Origin: Clostridium tepidiprofundi DSM 19306
GTDB taxonomy: Bacteria > Bacillota > Clostridia > Clostridiales > Clostridiaceae
DNA: 45,775 nucleotides
Reading direction: 5' to 3'
Assembly (NCBI RefSeq): GCF_001594005.1
Contig: NZ_LTBA01000021.1
Span: forward strand, 1-45,775
The notes under the pieces are model-generated. The model worked only from the letters and a program-made list of their open reading frames with translations. It was not told the origin of the DNA and made no database searches. Both the position numbers and the translations under genes were made by a program. Numbering within the stretch: the stretch's first letter is position 1; the number at the start of each line of letters is the position of its first letter. Positions 25,985 through 33,459 of the stretch are shown here, in pieces.

Positions 25985-26110
25985 TCGACAATACTCCCAC
26001 TTCTGAAAGTGGGAGTATTAAAACTTTTTGATTCTTGCATTAGAAGGAGTAGAGTCTTCACTTGAAGTTATTACGTTTTGTTTTAGGAAGATGAGTTTGC
26101 ATAACTACAA
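25985..26110 (+). mobile_element. IS200/IS605-type end fragment B, downstream of the ABC operon
   Basis: Hairpin ACTCCCACTTCTGAAAGTGG, then a block (TAGAGTCTTCACTTGAAGTT, GATGAGTTTGCATAAC) similar to fragment A and in the same orientation. No gene inside. Together A and B bracket the ABC genes. Confidence 0.55.
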
Positions 26111-26227
26111 GAAGTTTTCCATGAGCTAATTTTTTATAAGAGTTTTATCATGAGATATTAAAATAATAGTGCCTTCATATTCGTTTAATAGATCCTCTGT
26201 TCAAGCTTTAATAGGGTTATTTCAAGT

Positions 26228-26479
26228 TTATTTTCTCTTTTTTGTTTTAAATAGAAAAAAGAAAAAATTTAATAATAATAATAACAATAACAATAAGCTT
26301 ATTACTGCTAAAATAACATTACCATTCCAATTAATTTTAAATATATTAATTTTAAATAGAAAAATTATTATCGTTATGAAAATAGCAAAAAATAAGTTAG
26401 AATAATCTTTATTTTTCATAAATAAACGAAATTCATAAATCACTGGTATAAATAAAATTATGATAAAAGGATCACTCAT
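26228..26479 (-). CDS. 83-residue membrane protein of the unknown cassette
   Basis: Three hydrophobic stretches (about 3-15, 26-45, 50-75) and a basic tail FKTKKRK. The start overlaps the preceding stop by one base (TAATG), with AGGAAGTGG upstream, so it is translationally coupled to the 125-residue gene. The leucine run (about 63-71) is coded by a TTA/TTG triplet repeat (26270-26296), which can change length without a frameshift. Unknown family; a degenerate copy of its start is at 22590. It could be an immunity or accessory membrane protein, by inference from size and context only. Confidence 0.6.
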   Translation of the reverse strand: MSDPFIIILFIPVIYEFRLFMKNKDYSNLFFAIFITIIIFLFKINIFKINWNGNVILAVISLLLLLLLLLNFFFFLFKTKKRK

Positions 26480-26856
26480 TAATAGCCACTTCCTGTGAAG
26501 TCTTTATAAAAGCCATGTGCTACATGATATGCATCTGGAATTAGACCTATACCTATTCCTTTTGCAGCTGTTTTAGCAGCTGCTTTTGCACCACCTCTTA
26601 TAACTTTAGTTGTAGCATATTTACCAACACAAACTATTTCCTCAACTAATGTTTCTGTTTTCCTTGCTGCGTGTATTGTTGCACCTACTGAGGCGGCTTT
26701 ATATCCAGTATTAAATAGTTTAGTTGAATTATCACATCCTATGTAAAAATCTACTTCTTCCTTAACAGCACCTTTAACACCAGCCTTTACTTTTTCAAAG
26801 AATCCTCTACTATGAGTACTAATTCCACCAGCTGGTATAGACATACTTGATGACAT
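26479..26856 (-). CDS. 125-residue Gly/Ala/Lys-rich protein of the unknown cassette
   Basis: No signal peptide, but two amphipathic or hydrophobic stretches: YKAASVGATIHAARKTE and RGGAKAAAKTAAKGIGIGLI, ending DFTGSGY. The composition resembles membrane-active or secreted small proteins, but I do not recognise a family. GGAGGG precedes ATG 26856. It lies between a beta-rich protein gene (24 bases upstream) and the membrane protein gene it overlaps. If the nearby ABC exporter acts on this locus, this is the best candidate cargo; that is speculation. Confidence 0.65.
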   Translation of the reverse strand: MSSSMSIPAGGISTHSRGFFEKVKAGVKGAVKEEVDFYIGCDNSTKLFNTGYKAASVGATIHAARKTETLVEEIVCVGKYATTKVIRGGAKAAAKTAAKGIGIGLIPDAYHVAHGFYKDFTGSGY

Positions 26857-26880
26857 AATAATCCCTCCAATTTTAAAGAT

Positions 26881-27531
26881 TTATAGCTTATTGTTAATAT
26901 ATAAATTTGTTTCTCCTGTATAGTGTTTATTGGCATAAAGATTATAGTGAGAATTTTGTTTGTGAACTATATTTACAGTTTTATCATAGATAATTTGTCC
27001 ATTTAAAAAAGAGATTTCAATATTAAGCATTTTTATATTAGGATCTAGATCTTTATTCATTCTAATTTCATATATATAAGTACAGTGAAAATTAGAAGCA
27101 GAATTTTTAGAATGTGCTATGATTTCAAAATCAGAATATATTTTCTGCTTTTGATTATCTGAAATAACTATATTTATAGGACAGTCATGTATCATTTGTT
27201 CAAATTCTAAATACAATAATATATGTTTATCATTAGTACTAAAAGTTTTTTTTACATTGATGGGTTTCAATTCTCCTAAATTATTTTTTTTAAAGTCTAG
27301 ACATGTAGTAGCATTTAAAACTTTTGCTTTACTAAATAATTCATTTAGAAGCAACAAGTTTAACTCTAGTATTTTTTGATTATTTTCTGTTATAATTAAA
27401 TATTCTTCTTTTAAAAGAAATTCAGGTAAATCGAAAAAGCCATCTTGTGATATTATATTAGAACTAGAATCTTTGGATTTTAATGTTAGTTCTCTATTTG
27501 ATAATATCGGAATATATAAGTTTGAAAAAAT
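26881..27531 (-). CDS. 216-residue protein of unknown function, apparent AUU start
   Basis: The open frame with coding character runs from a strong AAGGAGGTG site (complement of 27537-27545), through ATT at 27531 seven bases later, to 26881. No ATG, GTG or TTG is in frame near the site; the next candidate (TTG 27357) is 58 codons in, after clear coding sequence such as DGFFDLPEFLLKEEYLIITE. The second half looks beta-rich (HILLYLEFEQ, CPINIVISDN, MLNIEISFLNGQIIYDKTV). Unknown family. First gene of a three-gene minus-strand cassette. Its ribosome site abuts a transposase remnant, so the true 5' end may have been altered by that event. Confidence 0.6.
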   Translation of the reverse strand: MFSNLYIPILSNRELTLKSKDSSSNIISQDGFFDLPEFLLKEEYLIITENNQKILELNLLLLNELFSKAKVLNATTCLDFKKNNLGELKPINVKKTFSTNDKHILLYLEFEQMIHDCPINIVISDNQKQKIYSDFEIIAHSKNSASNFHCTYIYEIRMNKDLDPNIKMLNIEISFLNGQIIYDKTVNIVHKQNSHYNLYANKHYTGETNLYINNKL

Positions 27532-27548
27532 AAAAACACCTCCTTAGA

Positions 27549-28034
27549 AACACTGAAAATAATAAACTTGGTGATTTAGAGTTTAATTCTCAAGGTATTC
27601 CTCTCTGCCCTTTAACAAAAGAATCTTTTAAACCAGAAGGTTCTTGTAAAGGTAAAAATAGAAGCTTAAGATTTAAATATACTTGTCCAAAATATTGTAA
27701 GGATAAACATGGAAAACGATATCATACTTGCAAAAATCCTTGTACTGATAAAAAAAGTGAACGTATGCCTTATGTTTATCCAGATAAAGATTTTAGACTT
27801 TACCCTGGTATACAACGAAATTCCAAAGAATGGGATAAGCAATATAAAAATCGCTGTTGTATTGAGAGAGAGTTATTTTGTATCAAATCAAACCCTTGTA
27901 TATTGTCACCGTTAACTGTGAGTATAAAAACAATGCGAGCAGATGTATATCTAGCCAGTATAACAAAGCAAATCAATGTTATACTGACTTATTATATAAG
28001 AACTATTAAACCATTACTTAAAATTGCGGTGTAA
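27549..28034 (+). pseudogene. C-terminal remnant of a DDE-type transposase
   Basis: An open frame of 161 codons without start reads SLRFKYTCPKYCKDKHGKR, then RLYPGIQRNSKEWDKQYKNR, CCIERELFCIKSNPC, MRADVYLASITKQINVIL. This is the C-terminal part of a transposase with the conserved Y-R-x-R-x-x-I-E-R-type region. The N-terminal part is absent, cut exactly at the ribosome site of the opposite gene. Confidence 0.75.
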
Positions 28035-28500
28035 TCCACATATTGATTAAACTCACCGTGCTACGCACTTCATTTTTTAAAAGCTTTTTTCAGCATACTC
28101 TTTTTTGCACATTTTTAATAAATTTTTAAAAGTTATCCACAGATTTTAATCTTCATATTCTGCATTCACCTAAAGAATGAATAAATTTTACCTAATTATT
28201 GTAACATATTACAATTGTATTTTGCAAGTTAAAACTACAGCAATCTGCAATTCGTAAATTCGTAATATGCAATACAAATATTTAATATCATATATTTCTT
28301 ATTAATATTCACTATAAAAATCTCTGCATACTGTATTTTTTCGTTGTAATATATATGATAAAAATCTAAATTACGAATTGAAGATAATAGAAAGCTTTAA
28401 TTCACAGTGGTGAGCAGTAAATATCAAATTCAATTATTGATAGAAAACGTATACATTGAAGAATTAATGAATATGTTATCATTTTAGTTATTTTATGGTA
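28035..28500. other. intergenic region after the transposase remnant
   Basis: No coding frame. It holds one perfect DnaA box (TTATCCACA, 28133-28141), AT-rich sequence with small repeats (AATTCGTAA), and a cre-like AGAAAACGTATACAT near 28442-28456 with one mismatch. The first 150 bases may be the tail of the dead insertion sequence. Confidence 0.4.
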
Positions 28501-28502
28501 TA
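28494..28502 (+). promoter_or_regulatory. extended -10 promoter
   Basis: TGGTATAAT, a TGnTATAAT box, 40 bases before the gene at 28543. There is no clear -35. Confidence 0.5.
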
Positions 28503-28542
28503 ATGATACTATGCATCGAGCAAATATGAAGATGTTTTTTTA

Positions 28543-29034
28543 ATGACACAAGAAAATTATGGGGTGCAAAGAGCATGGGCAAATGCTAAAGAGTATTTTA
28601 TTTTAAATGACATTCTTAGGGATAAACCAAAGATATTTGTTTATAAGAATAATAAATTGTTATACTCGATAGATAATGATATAAATAATGATGGTTTATA
28701 TGAAAATATATTTTTCAACTCTTCAGGAGATAAATTTGTTTGTCAAAAGTTAGATAAATCAAAAAAACAATGGCAATTAGATATATTTAATGCAGAGGAT
28801 GGAGTAAAGGAAGAAACTTATTTCAAACAAAAAAATGAGCATTTTGTTTTACTGCAATGGACTGAAAAAGGAATGATTTTCGGAAAATATGACGGTTGGG
28901 AAGAAAGGAGTAAACTCATACCAAAGCTCTTTATGTTAAATCAACAAAAAGAGTTTCAAGAGATATGGGATTATTCACATACTCCTTATGAAGTGTGTGA
29001 TATTAATGGTGAGTGGGCGTTATTAAAAAGATAA
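28543..29034 (+). CDS. hypothetical protein with beta-propeller-like sequence
   Basis: A 163-residue soluble protein with repeated short beta motifs (KIFVYKNNKLLYSIDND, SSGDKFVCQKLD, WQLDIFNAEDG, FGKYDGWEERS), as in incomplete propeller or DUF5050-like proteins. The ribosome site is weak (GAAGATG), and a 10-codon frame ends at TAATG over the start. It may be the C-terminal part of a once larger gene or be translated by coupling. Function unknown. Confidence 0.55.
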   Translation: MTQENYGVQRAWANAKEYFILNDILRDKPKIFVYKNNKLLYSIDNDINNDGLYENIFFNSSGDKFVCQKLDKSKKQWQLDIFNAEDGVKEETYFKQKNEHFVLLQWTEKGMIFGKYDGWEERSKLIPKLFMLNQQKEFQEIWDYSHTPYEVCDINGEWALLKR

Positions 29035-29263
29035 AAAAAGAGAAAAAATATAAGGCATTGATAGCCTGTAATAAAAGTCATGTGATTTGGGCAAAAAGCT
29101 TGAATTTATATGGCTTTTGTATTAGTTAGAAGGTTTATTTATGGTATAGTGATAAATGTATTTTGGTAAGATTATGAAGTTATTAGGAACAAATCAGATA
29201 TTAAAGGAAAATAAGTTAAATATGAGAATACTTAAATGATTAAATATTGAAAGGAATATAGTT

Positions 29264-30043
29264 ATGATTAAAATTAATGAAATATTAAATGTAATCATAT
29301 CCAATTATCATGAAATTTTAAAGACTGATCTTGTTGGAATTTATCTTCATGGGTCATTAGCCATGAATTGTTTTAATCCTGATTCAAGTGATATTGATTT
29401 TTTAGTTATTGTGAAAAAAGATATTAGTTTTAAAGCTAAGAAAAAACTAATAGATGTGTTGTTGAAATTATCAAAAGATGGACCTAGAAAAGGATTTGAA
29501 ATGAGCATTATTCTTGAGAAGGATGCACAAAATTTTACATATCCTACACCATTTATTTTGCATTATTCAGATTATTATAAAGAAAAATATATAAGTAATC
29601 CTCAATACATATGTGGAAATTCTACAGATCCTGATTTAGCAGCACATATAGTTATTACAATAGAAAGAGGACGTTGTTTGTTTGGAAAGCCAATAAAGGA
29701 GGTATTTCAAACTGTTCCTAAGAAATATTATATTGAATCTATTATAAGTGATATTCAAGATGCAAAAGAAGAAATTACTAATAATCCTATTTATTCCATA
29801 CTTAATCTTTGTAGAGTATTGTATTATTTAAAAGAACGCGCTGTATGTTCTAAAAAGGAAGGTGGAGAATGGGCTATTGAGAATCTTACATATCAATATA
29901 TAGATACTGTAAAATTAGCCTTATTAGGATATATAAATTCTGATAATACAATTGAGTGGAATCAAGATCAGTTGATTTGTTTTGCTGACTTTATGCTAGA
30001 AGAAATAAATAATGAATATGTTGTATTTAGAAAAAATAATTGA
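29264..30043 (+). CDS. aminoglycoside nucleotidyltransferase-like protein
   Basis: A 259-residue product similar to ANT(9)/AadA-type adenylyltransferases. GIYLHGSLAMNCFNPDSSDI and DFLVIV give the nucleotidyltransferase HGS...D-x-D motif. The C-terminal DUF4111-like helical domain includes NLCRVLYYLKERAVCSKKEG and GGEWAI. Relatives transfer AMP to spectinomycin or streptomycin; many chromosomal homologues are of unproven specificity. AAGGA lies 8 nt before ATG 29264. An extended -10 (TGGTATAGT) lies near 29139. It heads a group of short accessory genes. Confidence 0.8.
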   Translation: MIKINEILNVIISNYHEILKTDLVGIYLHGSLAMNCFNPDSSDIDFLVIVKKDISFKAKKKLIDVLLKLSKDGPRKGFEMSIILEKDAQNFTYPTPFILHYSDYYKEKYISNPQYICGNSTDPDLAAHIVITIERGRCLFGKPIKEVFQTVPKKYYIESIISDIQDAKEEITNNPIYSILNLCRVLYYLKERAVCSKKEGGEWAIENLTYQYIDTVKLALLGYINSDNTIEWNQDQLICFADFMLEEINNEYVVFRKNN

Positions 30044-30058
30044 AGAGGTAAATAAAGA

Positions 30059-30259
30059 ATGAGACTTGAATTAACTCTAAATTCCTTATATATTTGTGTG
30101 AAAGATATGAATAGAGCAATAAATTTTTATGAGCAGTTTTTTGAACAAAAAGTTGATAAGAAAGATGATATATTTAGTGTTTTTATAAATGAAAATCAAG
30201 TATTAGAATTTAAAGATAGCGAAGGTAATGATATAGAGGTTTATTGTAGAATTTTATAA
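30059..30259 (+). CDS. VOC (glyoxalase-like) protein with apparent internal deletion
   Basis: Sixty-six residues. The start (LNSLYICVKDMNRAINFYEQ) is the first beta-alpha unit of a VOC protein and the end (VLEFKDSEGNDIEVY) is its last strand. The middle of a normal protein of about 115-125 residues is missing, and the frame is kept. GAGG precedes ATG 30059, so it is still translated in principle. It is too short to fold as a normal VOC unit, so probably inactive. Confidence 0.6.
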   Translation: MRLELTLNSLYICVKDMNRAINFYEQFFEQKVDKKDDIFSVFINENQVLEFKDSEGNDIEVYCRIL

Positions 30260-30272
30260 GGGAGAGTTAAAT

Positions 30273-31772
30273 ATGGATGAGTGGTTTACAATTGAGAATA
30301 TTGATGATGAGACTTATGCAATAAGTGAATATGGGCATTGGGAAAAAGTACACTCCTATTTATTGATAGGCAAAACATCTGCTATTTTAATTGATACTGG
30401 TTTAGGGATAGGAAATATTAAAAATGAAGTAGAAAAGTTGACAGAATTACCTATTACAGTAGTTACAACACATGTACATTGGGATCATATAGGTGGACAT
30501 GAATTGTTTAATGACATTTGTGTTCACAAAGATGATGCAGAATGGTTAATAAATGGCATTCCTGTTCCACTTAATGTAACTAAGAATAATGTTATGGCAG
30601 AGCCTTTTAGTAAAAAGCCACCAATTGAATTTAATATAAATAATTATAAAGTTTATACTGGAGAGCTAAATAGAATATTAAGTGATAATGATATTATAGA
30701 TATCGGTTCAAGAAAATTAAGAGTTATTCATACTCCAGGACATTCACCAGGTCATATTTGTCTTTTTGAAGAAAAAAGGGGGTATCTATATACAGGGGAT
30801 TTAGTTTATAAAGGAACTTTGTATGCATTTTATCCTAGTACAGATCCTATATTGTTTAAGCAATCAATAGATAAAATCAGTAAGTTAGAAGGAACAATAA
30901 AAATATTACCAGCACATAATGAGTTGAATGTACAAGTAAATTTAATAAGTAGTATTAAGAATGCATTTAAGAAGATAGAAGATAAAAATATGTTAAAGCA
31001 GGGCAGTGGAATATTTATTTCGGTGAATTCAAAATACATATATAGGAGGAATTATATGAAAACTAAAGTATATGATTTAGGCACAGAGGAGTACAAAGAA
31101 TTGAGAAAAATGAATATAAAAGAGATTATCTTTGATCTAGATGGAACTCTTTGGGATTCAACTGATGTGGTTTTGAAAGCATGGAATGATATGCTGTCAG
31201 GTATAAAAGAAGTACAAAACCCACTTACAAAAGAAGAACTTCAAAGTATAATGGGATTACAATTAGAAGAGATAGGACCTGTATTATTTCCGTATTTAGA
31301 TGATGAATTCAGAATAGGACTTATGAAAAAATGTTGTGTTATGGAACAGCAGTGGATTAGAAAACAAGGCGGCAATCTTTTTAATGACTTAGAAGAAATA
31401 TTAAAAATGCTTTCACAAAAATACAAATTATTTATTGTAAGTAATTGTGACTGTGGCTATATAGAATCCTTTTTAGAATATCATCATGAACTAAAATCAT
31501 ATTTTATTGACTTTGAATGTGCAGGCAATACTGGTCTATCAAAGGGAGAAAATATTGATAGAATAATACAAAAACATAAACTTAAAAATCCTATATATGT
31601 AGGAGATACTCAAGGAGATTGCGATGCAGCAAAGATAGCTAATATACCATTTGTATTTGCTAGCTATGGTTTTGGAAAAGTAAGTAGTTATGATTATAAG
31701 CTTGAACAAATATCAGATTTAGTGAACTACTCGCCACTTACTTCGTTGAAGTGGGAGCTTCTTGGTCAATAG
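30273..31772 (+). CDS. metallo-beta-lactamase-fold hydrolase fused in frame to a HAD hydrolase
   Basis: Residues 1-235 are a metallo-beta-lactamase-fold hydrolase: THVHWDHIGGHE binds two metals, with HTPGHSPGH, YTGDLVYK and LPAHNEL as the other ligands. Residues 275-483 are a HAD phosphatase: DLDGTLWDST with the nucleophile Asp, FIVSNCDCGY, and YVGDTQGDCDAA. Between them, AGGAGGA (31044-31050) and ATG 31056 form a strong internal start, so the HAD protein is probably also made alone; the fusion arose by loss of the first gene's stop. The last 16 residues come from the 375-bp element that begins at 31722, so the HAD tail is slightly truncated. GGGAGAG precedes ATG 30273. Substrates are unknown. 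Confidence 0.75.
   Translation: MDEWFTIENIDDETYAISEYGHWEKVHSYLLIGKTSAILIDTGLGIGNIKNEVEKLTELPITVVTTHVHWDHIGGHELFNDICVHKDDAEWLINGIPVPLNVTKNNVMAEPFSKKPPIEFNINNYKVYTGELNRILSDNDIIDIGSRKLRVIHTPGHSPGHICLFEEKRGYLYTGDLVYKGTLYAFYPSTDPILFKQSIDKISKLEGTIKILPAHNELNVQVNLISSIKNAFKKIEDKNMLKQGSGIFISVNSKYIYRRNYMKTKVYDLGTEEYKELRKMNIKEIIFDLDGTLWDSTDVVLKAWNDMLSGIKEVQNPLTKEELQSIMGLQLEEIGPVLFPYLDDEFRIGLMKKCCVMEQQWIRKQGGNLFNDLEEILKMLSQKYKLFIVSNCDCGYIESFLEYHHELKSYFIDFECAGNTGLSKGENIDRIIQKHKLKNPIYVGDTQGDCDAAKIANIPFVFASYGFGKVSSYDYKLEQISDLVNYSPLTSLKWELLGQ
31044..31058 (+). promoter_or_regulatory. internal ribosome site and start for the HAD hydrolase
   Basis: AGGAGGA (31044-31050), five bases, then ATG (31056-31058) in the same frame as the upstream hydrolase. 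This is stronger than the site of the fused frame and marks the original start of a separate HAD gene (31056-31772). Confidence 0.7.
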
Positions 31773-32096
31773 CACCAACGTGCCAAGTTTACCCAAGCTC
31801 AAAAGGTCGCACCGACCTCGATATAATACCAGTTTTATTTCTTGGCAAGAAACCACCGTCTTAGACGATTGTAATCGTTCGGACTGCACCAACGTCAAGG
31901 CTTGGTTTTCGCTCTTTTGGTGCAGGACGTGTGCTTGAATATTTTACGTGGTAAAGCTTTTTCTTACCACAACCTTATATATTCAGTTTTATAAGAACTT
32001 TTATATTTTCATTATATCAAGTGGAGTGCATTTTTTCAAGGGCATTGAACCCTTTCAAAAATGGTGTTATCCATCTCCCACTTATAGAAGATGGGA
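31722..32096 (-). mobile_element. 375-bp IS200/IS605-like non-coding element, copy 2
   Basis: The reverse complement of copy 1 with three substitutions. The TTCAC end (complement of 31722-31726) is fused to the HAD coding sequence, and the hairpin left end is at 32096. The internal promoter is kept (TATAAT at complement 32011-32016, TTGAAA at complement 32034-32039, 17-bp spacer). One substitution restores the palindrome ACGATTACAATCGT, broken in copy 1, so copy 2 looks closer to the ancestor. The flank beyond the TTCAC end, on the transcribed strand, is TAAATCTGATATTTGTTCAA. Confidence 0.8.
31727..32004 (-). ncRNA. predicted structured guide-like RNA of element copy 2
   Basis: Same reasoning as for copy 1: transcription from the internal promoter runs to the TTCAC end and then antisense into the 3' end of the HAD gene. 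It would therefore also act as an antisense RNA to the MBL-HAD message. Family identity is inferred. Confidence 0.45.
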
Positions 32097-32260
32097 AATA
32101 GCCCAAACTTACATGGCTTTTATTTATACTAAAATATAGATATGCTGCTTTCCAAATTAAGATATTACTCATTCTCTGGATCACCTATAACTCTTCACTC
32201 TTAATTCTTCATTTTTAACTATATAAATTATTTATGTTTTTTAAATAATTTATATATATG

Positions 32261-32291
32261 TTGACCTTCGCCTTAGACTAAGGTTTATACT
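32261..32291 (+). promoter_or_regulatory. MerR-type promoter/operator with 19-bp spacer
   Basis: TTGACC (32261-32266) and TATACT (32286-32291) are separated by 19 bases. The spacer holds the perfect dyad CCTTAG-A-CTAAGG (32271-32283) at its centre. Overlong spacers with a central dyad are the hallmark of MerR-activated promoters, so the MerR-methyltransferase gene downstream very probably controls itself here. Confidence 0.85.
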
Positions 32292-32322
32292 TGAAGCAGA
32301 TACTAGGTTAGGGAGGAATAAT

Positions 32323-33378
32323 ATGTCTAAAAGATATTCAATTAATGAAGTAGCAAAAATTTTCAATATAACTACTAACAAATTAAGATTCTATGAGAAA
32401 AAAGGTTTAATAAAATCTTTAAGGGATAATACAAACAACTACCGATACTATAGCAAGGAACATTTAGTTAGAATACAGACTATACTTATGTATAGGGTTT
32501 TAGATTTTTCAATAGAGGATATTCAACAGGTTATAGATGAAAATTACAAGGATAATATATTGAATCATTTTTACAAGCAGTGGGAAGTAGTAAATGATGA
32601 AATGCATAGATTAAGATTATTGAAAGACTCTATTGAAGAATTGATGGATGCAATGTATGAATCTGATGATGAAAAGTATGTAGATAAAATTATAGAATCT
32701 GCACAAAGAATTAATAAAGTAAACAATATTAAAGATAATTGGAAAGATAAGTGGGACTTTGATAATTGGGCTAAAACATATGATATATCGATTAGAAAAG
32801 ATATAGGAAGTCTCAAAATATATAAGAATTATGATGAAATATTACAAACTGTATATAAAAAGTCAACTGAGAATATTCAAAAGGATGTAAGTAGCATTAA
32901 GGTTATGGATATAGGAGTTGGAACAGGAAATCTTTCAGAAAAGTATTTGAACAAAGGATACAATATTGTAGGTATAGATCAATCAAGAGAAATGCTGAAT
33001 ACAGCAAAACATAAATTTCCTAATTTAAAAGTAAGGCTAGGAGAATTTTTAAAAATACCTTTTGATAATAGTGAATTTGATATTATTGTTTCTACCTATG
33101 CTTTTCATCATTTAAATGATACTGAGAAAAATCTAGCTATTAAAGAAATGATGAGGGTATTAAAATATGATGGGAGGATTGTTATTGGAGATTTGATGTT
33201 TGAAAATAATGTAAAAAGGGAAGAGTTAATGAGAGAATTTACAAAGGATCAAATAGAAGAAATAGAAGATGAATATTACTCTAATATTGAGAAATTAGAA
33301 ACAGAATTCAATAAATATGGTAAGCGATTGGTTAAATATAAAATTGATAAGTTGAATTTTGTTATATGTGTTCAATAG
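32323..33378 (+). CDS. MerR-family regulator fused to a SAM-dependent methyltransferase
   Basis: Residues 1-75 are a MerR winged helix (YSINEVAKIFNITTNKLRFY, EKKGLIKSLRDNTNNYRYY). A coiled-coil helix follows (about 85-130). Residues 145-351 are a class I methyltransferase: motif I VMDIGVGTGNLSEKYL near 194-209, GIDQSREML, and FDIIVSTYAFHHLND. MerR-methyltransferase fusions are known in clostridia. The fusion suggests that a ligand or substrate is sensed and methylated by the same protein, or that SAM binding tunes regulation. GGGAGGAA precedes the ATG. The promoter has a MerR-type operator, consistent with autoregulation. The methyl acceptor is unknown. Confidence 0.88.
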   Translation: MSKRYSINEVAKIFNITTNKLRFYEKKGLIKSLRDNTNNYRYYSKEHLVRIQTILMYRVLDFSIEDIQQVIDENYKDNILNHFYKQWEVVNDEMHRLRLLKDSIEELMDAMYESDDEKYVDKIIESAQRINKVNNIKDNWKDKWDFDNWAKTYDISIRKDIGSLKIYKNYDEILQTVYKKSTENIQKDVSSIKVMDIGVGTGNLSEKYLNKGYNIVGIDQSREMLNTAKHKFPNLKVRLGEFLKIPFDNSEFDIIVSTYAFHHLNDTEKNLAIKEMMRVLKYDGRIVIGDLMFENNVKREELMREFTKDQIEEIEDEYYSNIEKLETEFNKYGKRLVKYKIDKLNFVICVQ

Positions 33379-33459
33379 TTATTTGTTTTGTATATTTAGT
33401 AGTTTCTTTCCGTGTGTTTAGGGTATAATTAGCATAAGAGGAACATATGGAGGGATTGT

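Noticed and set aside
26169-26405. Plus-strand frame with an asparagine run
   Set aside because: It is the shadow of the minus-strand 83-residue gene, which has coupling, a ribosome site and a degenerate relative.
27709-27915. Short plus-strand frame starting MENDIILAKILV
   Set aside because: It is out of phase with the transposase remnant, which has clear family motifs across the same bases.
31948-32139. 63-residue frame within element copy 2
   Set aside because: The same frame occurs in copy 1 and reads opposite to the predicted RNA; it has no ribosome site and no protein-like family.
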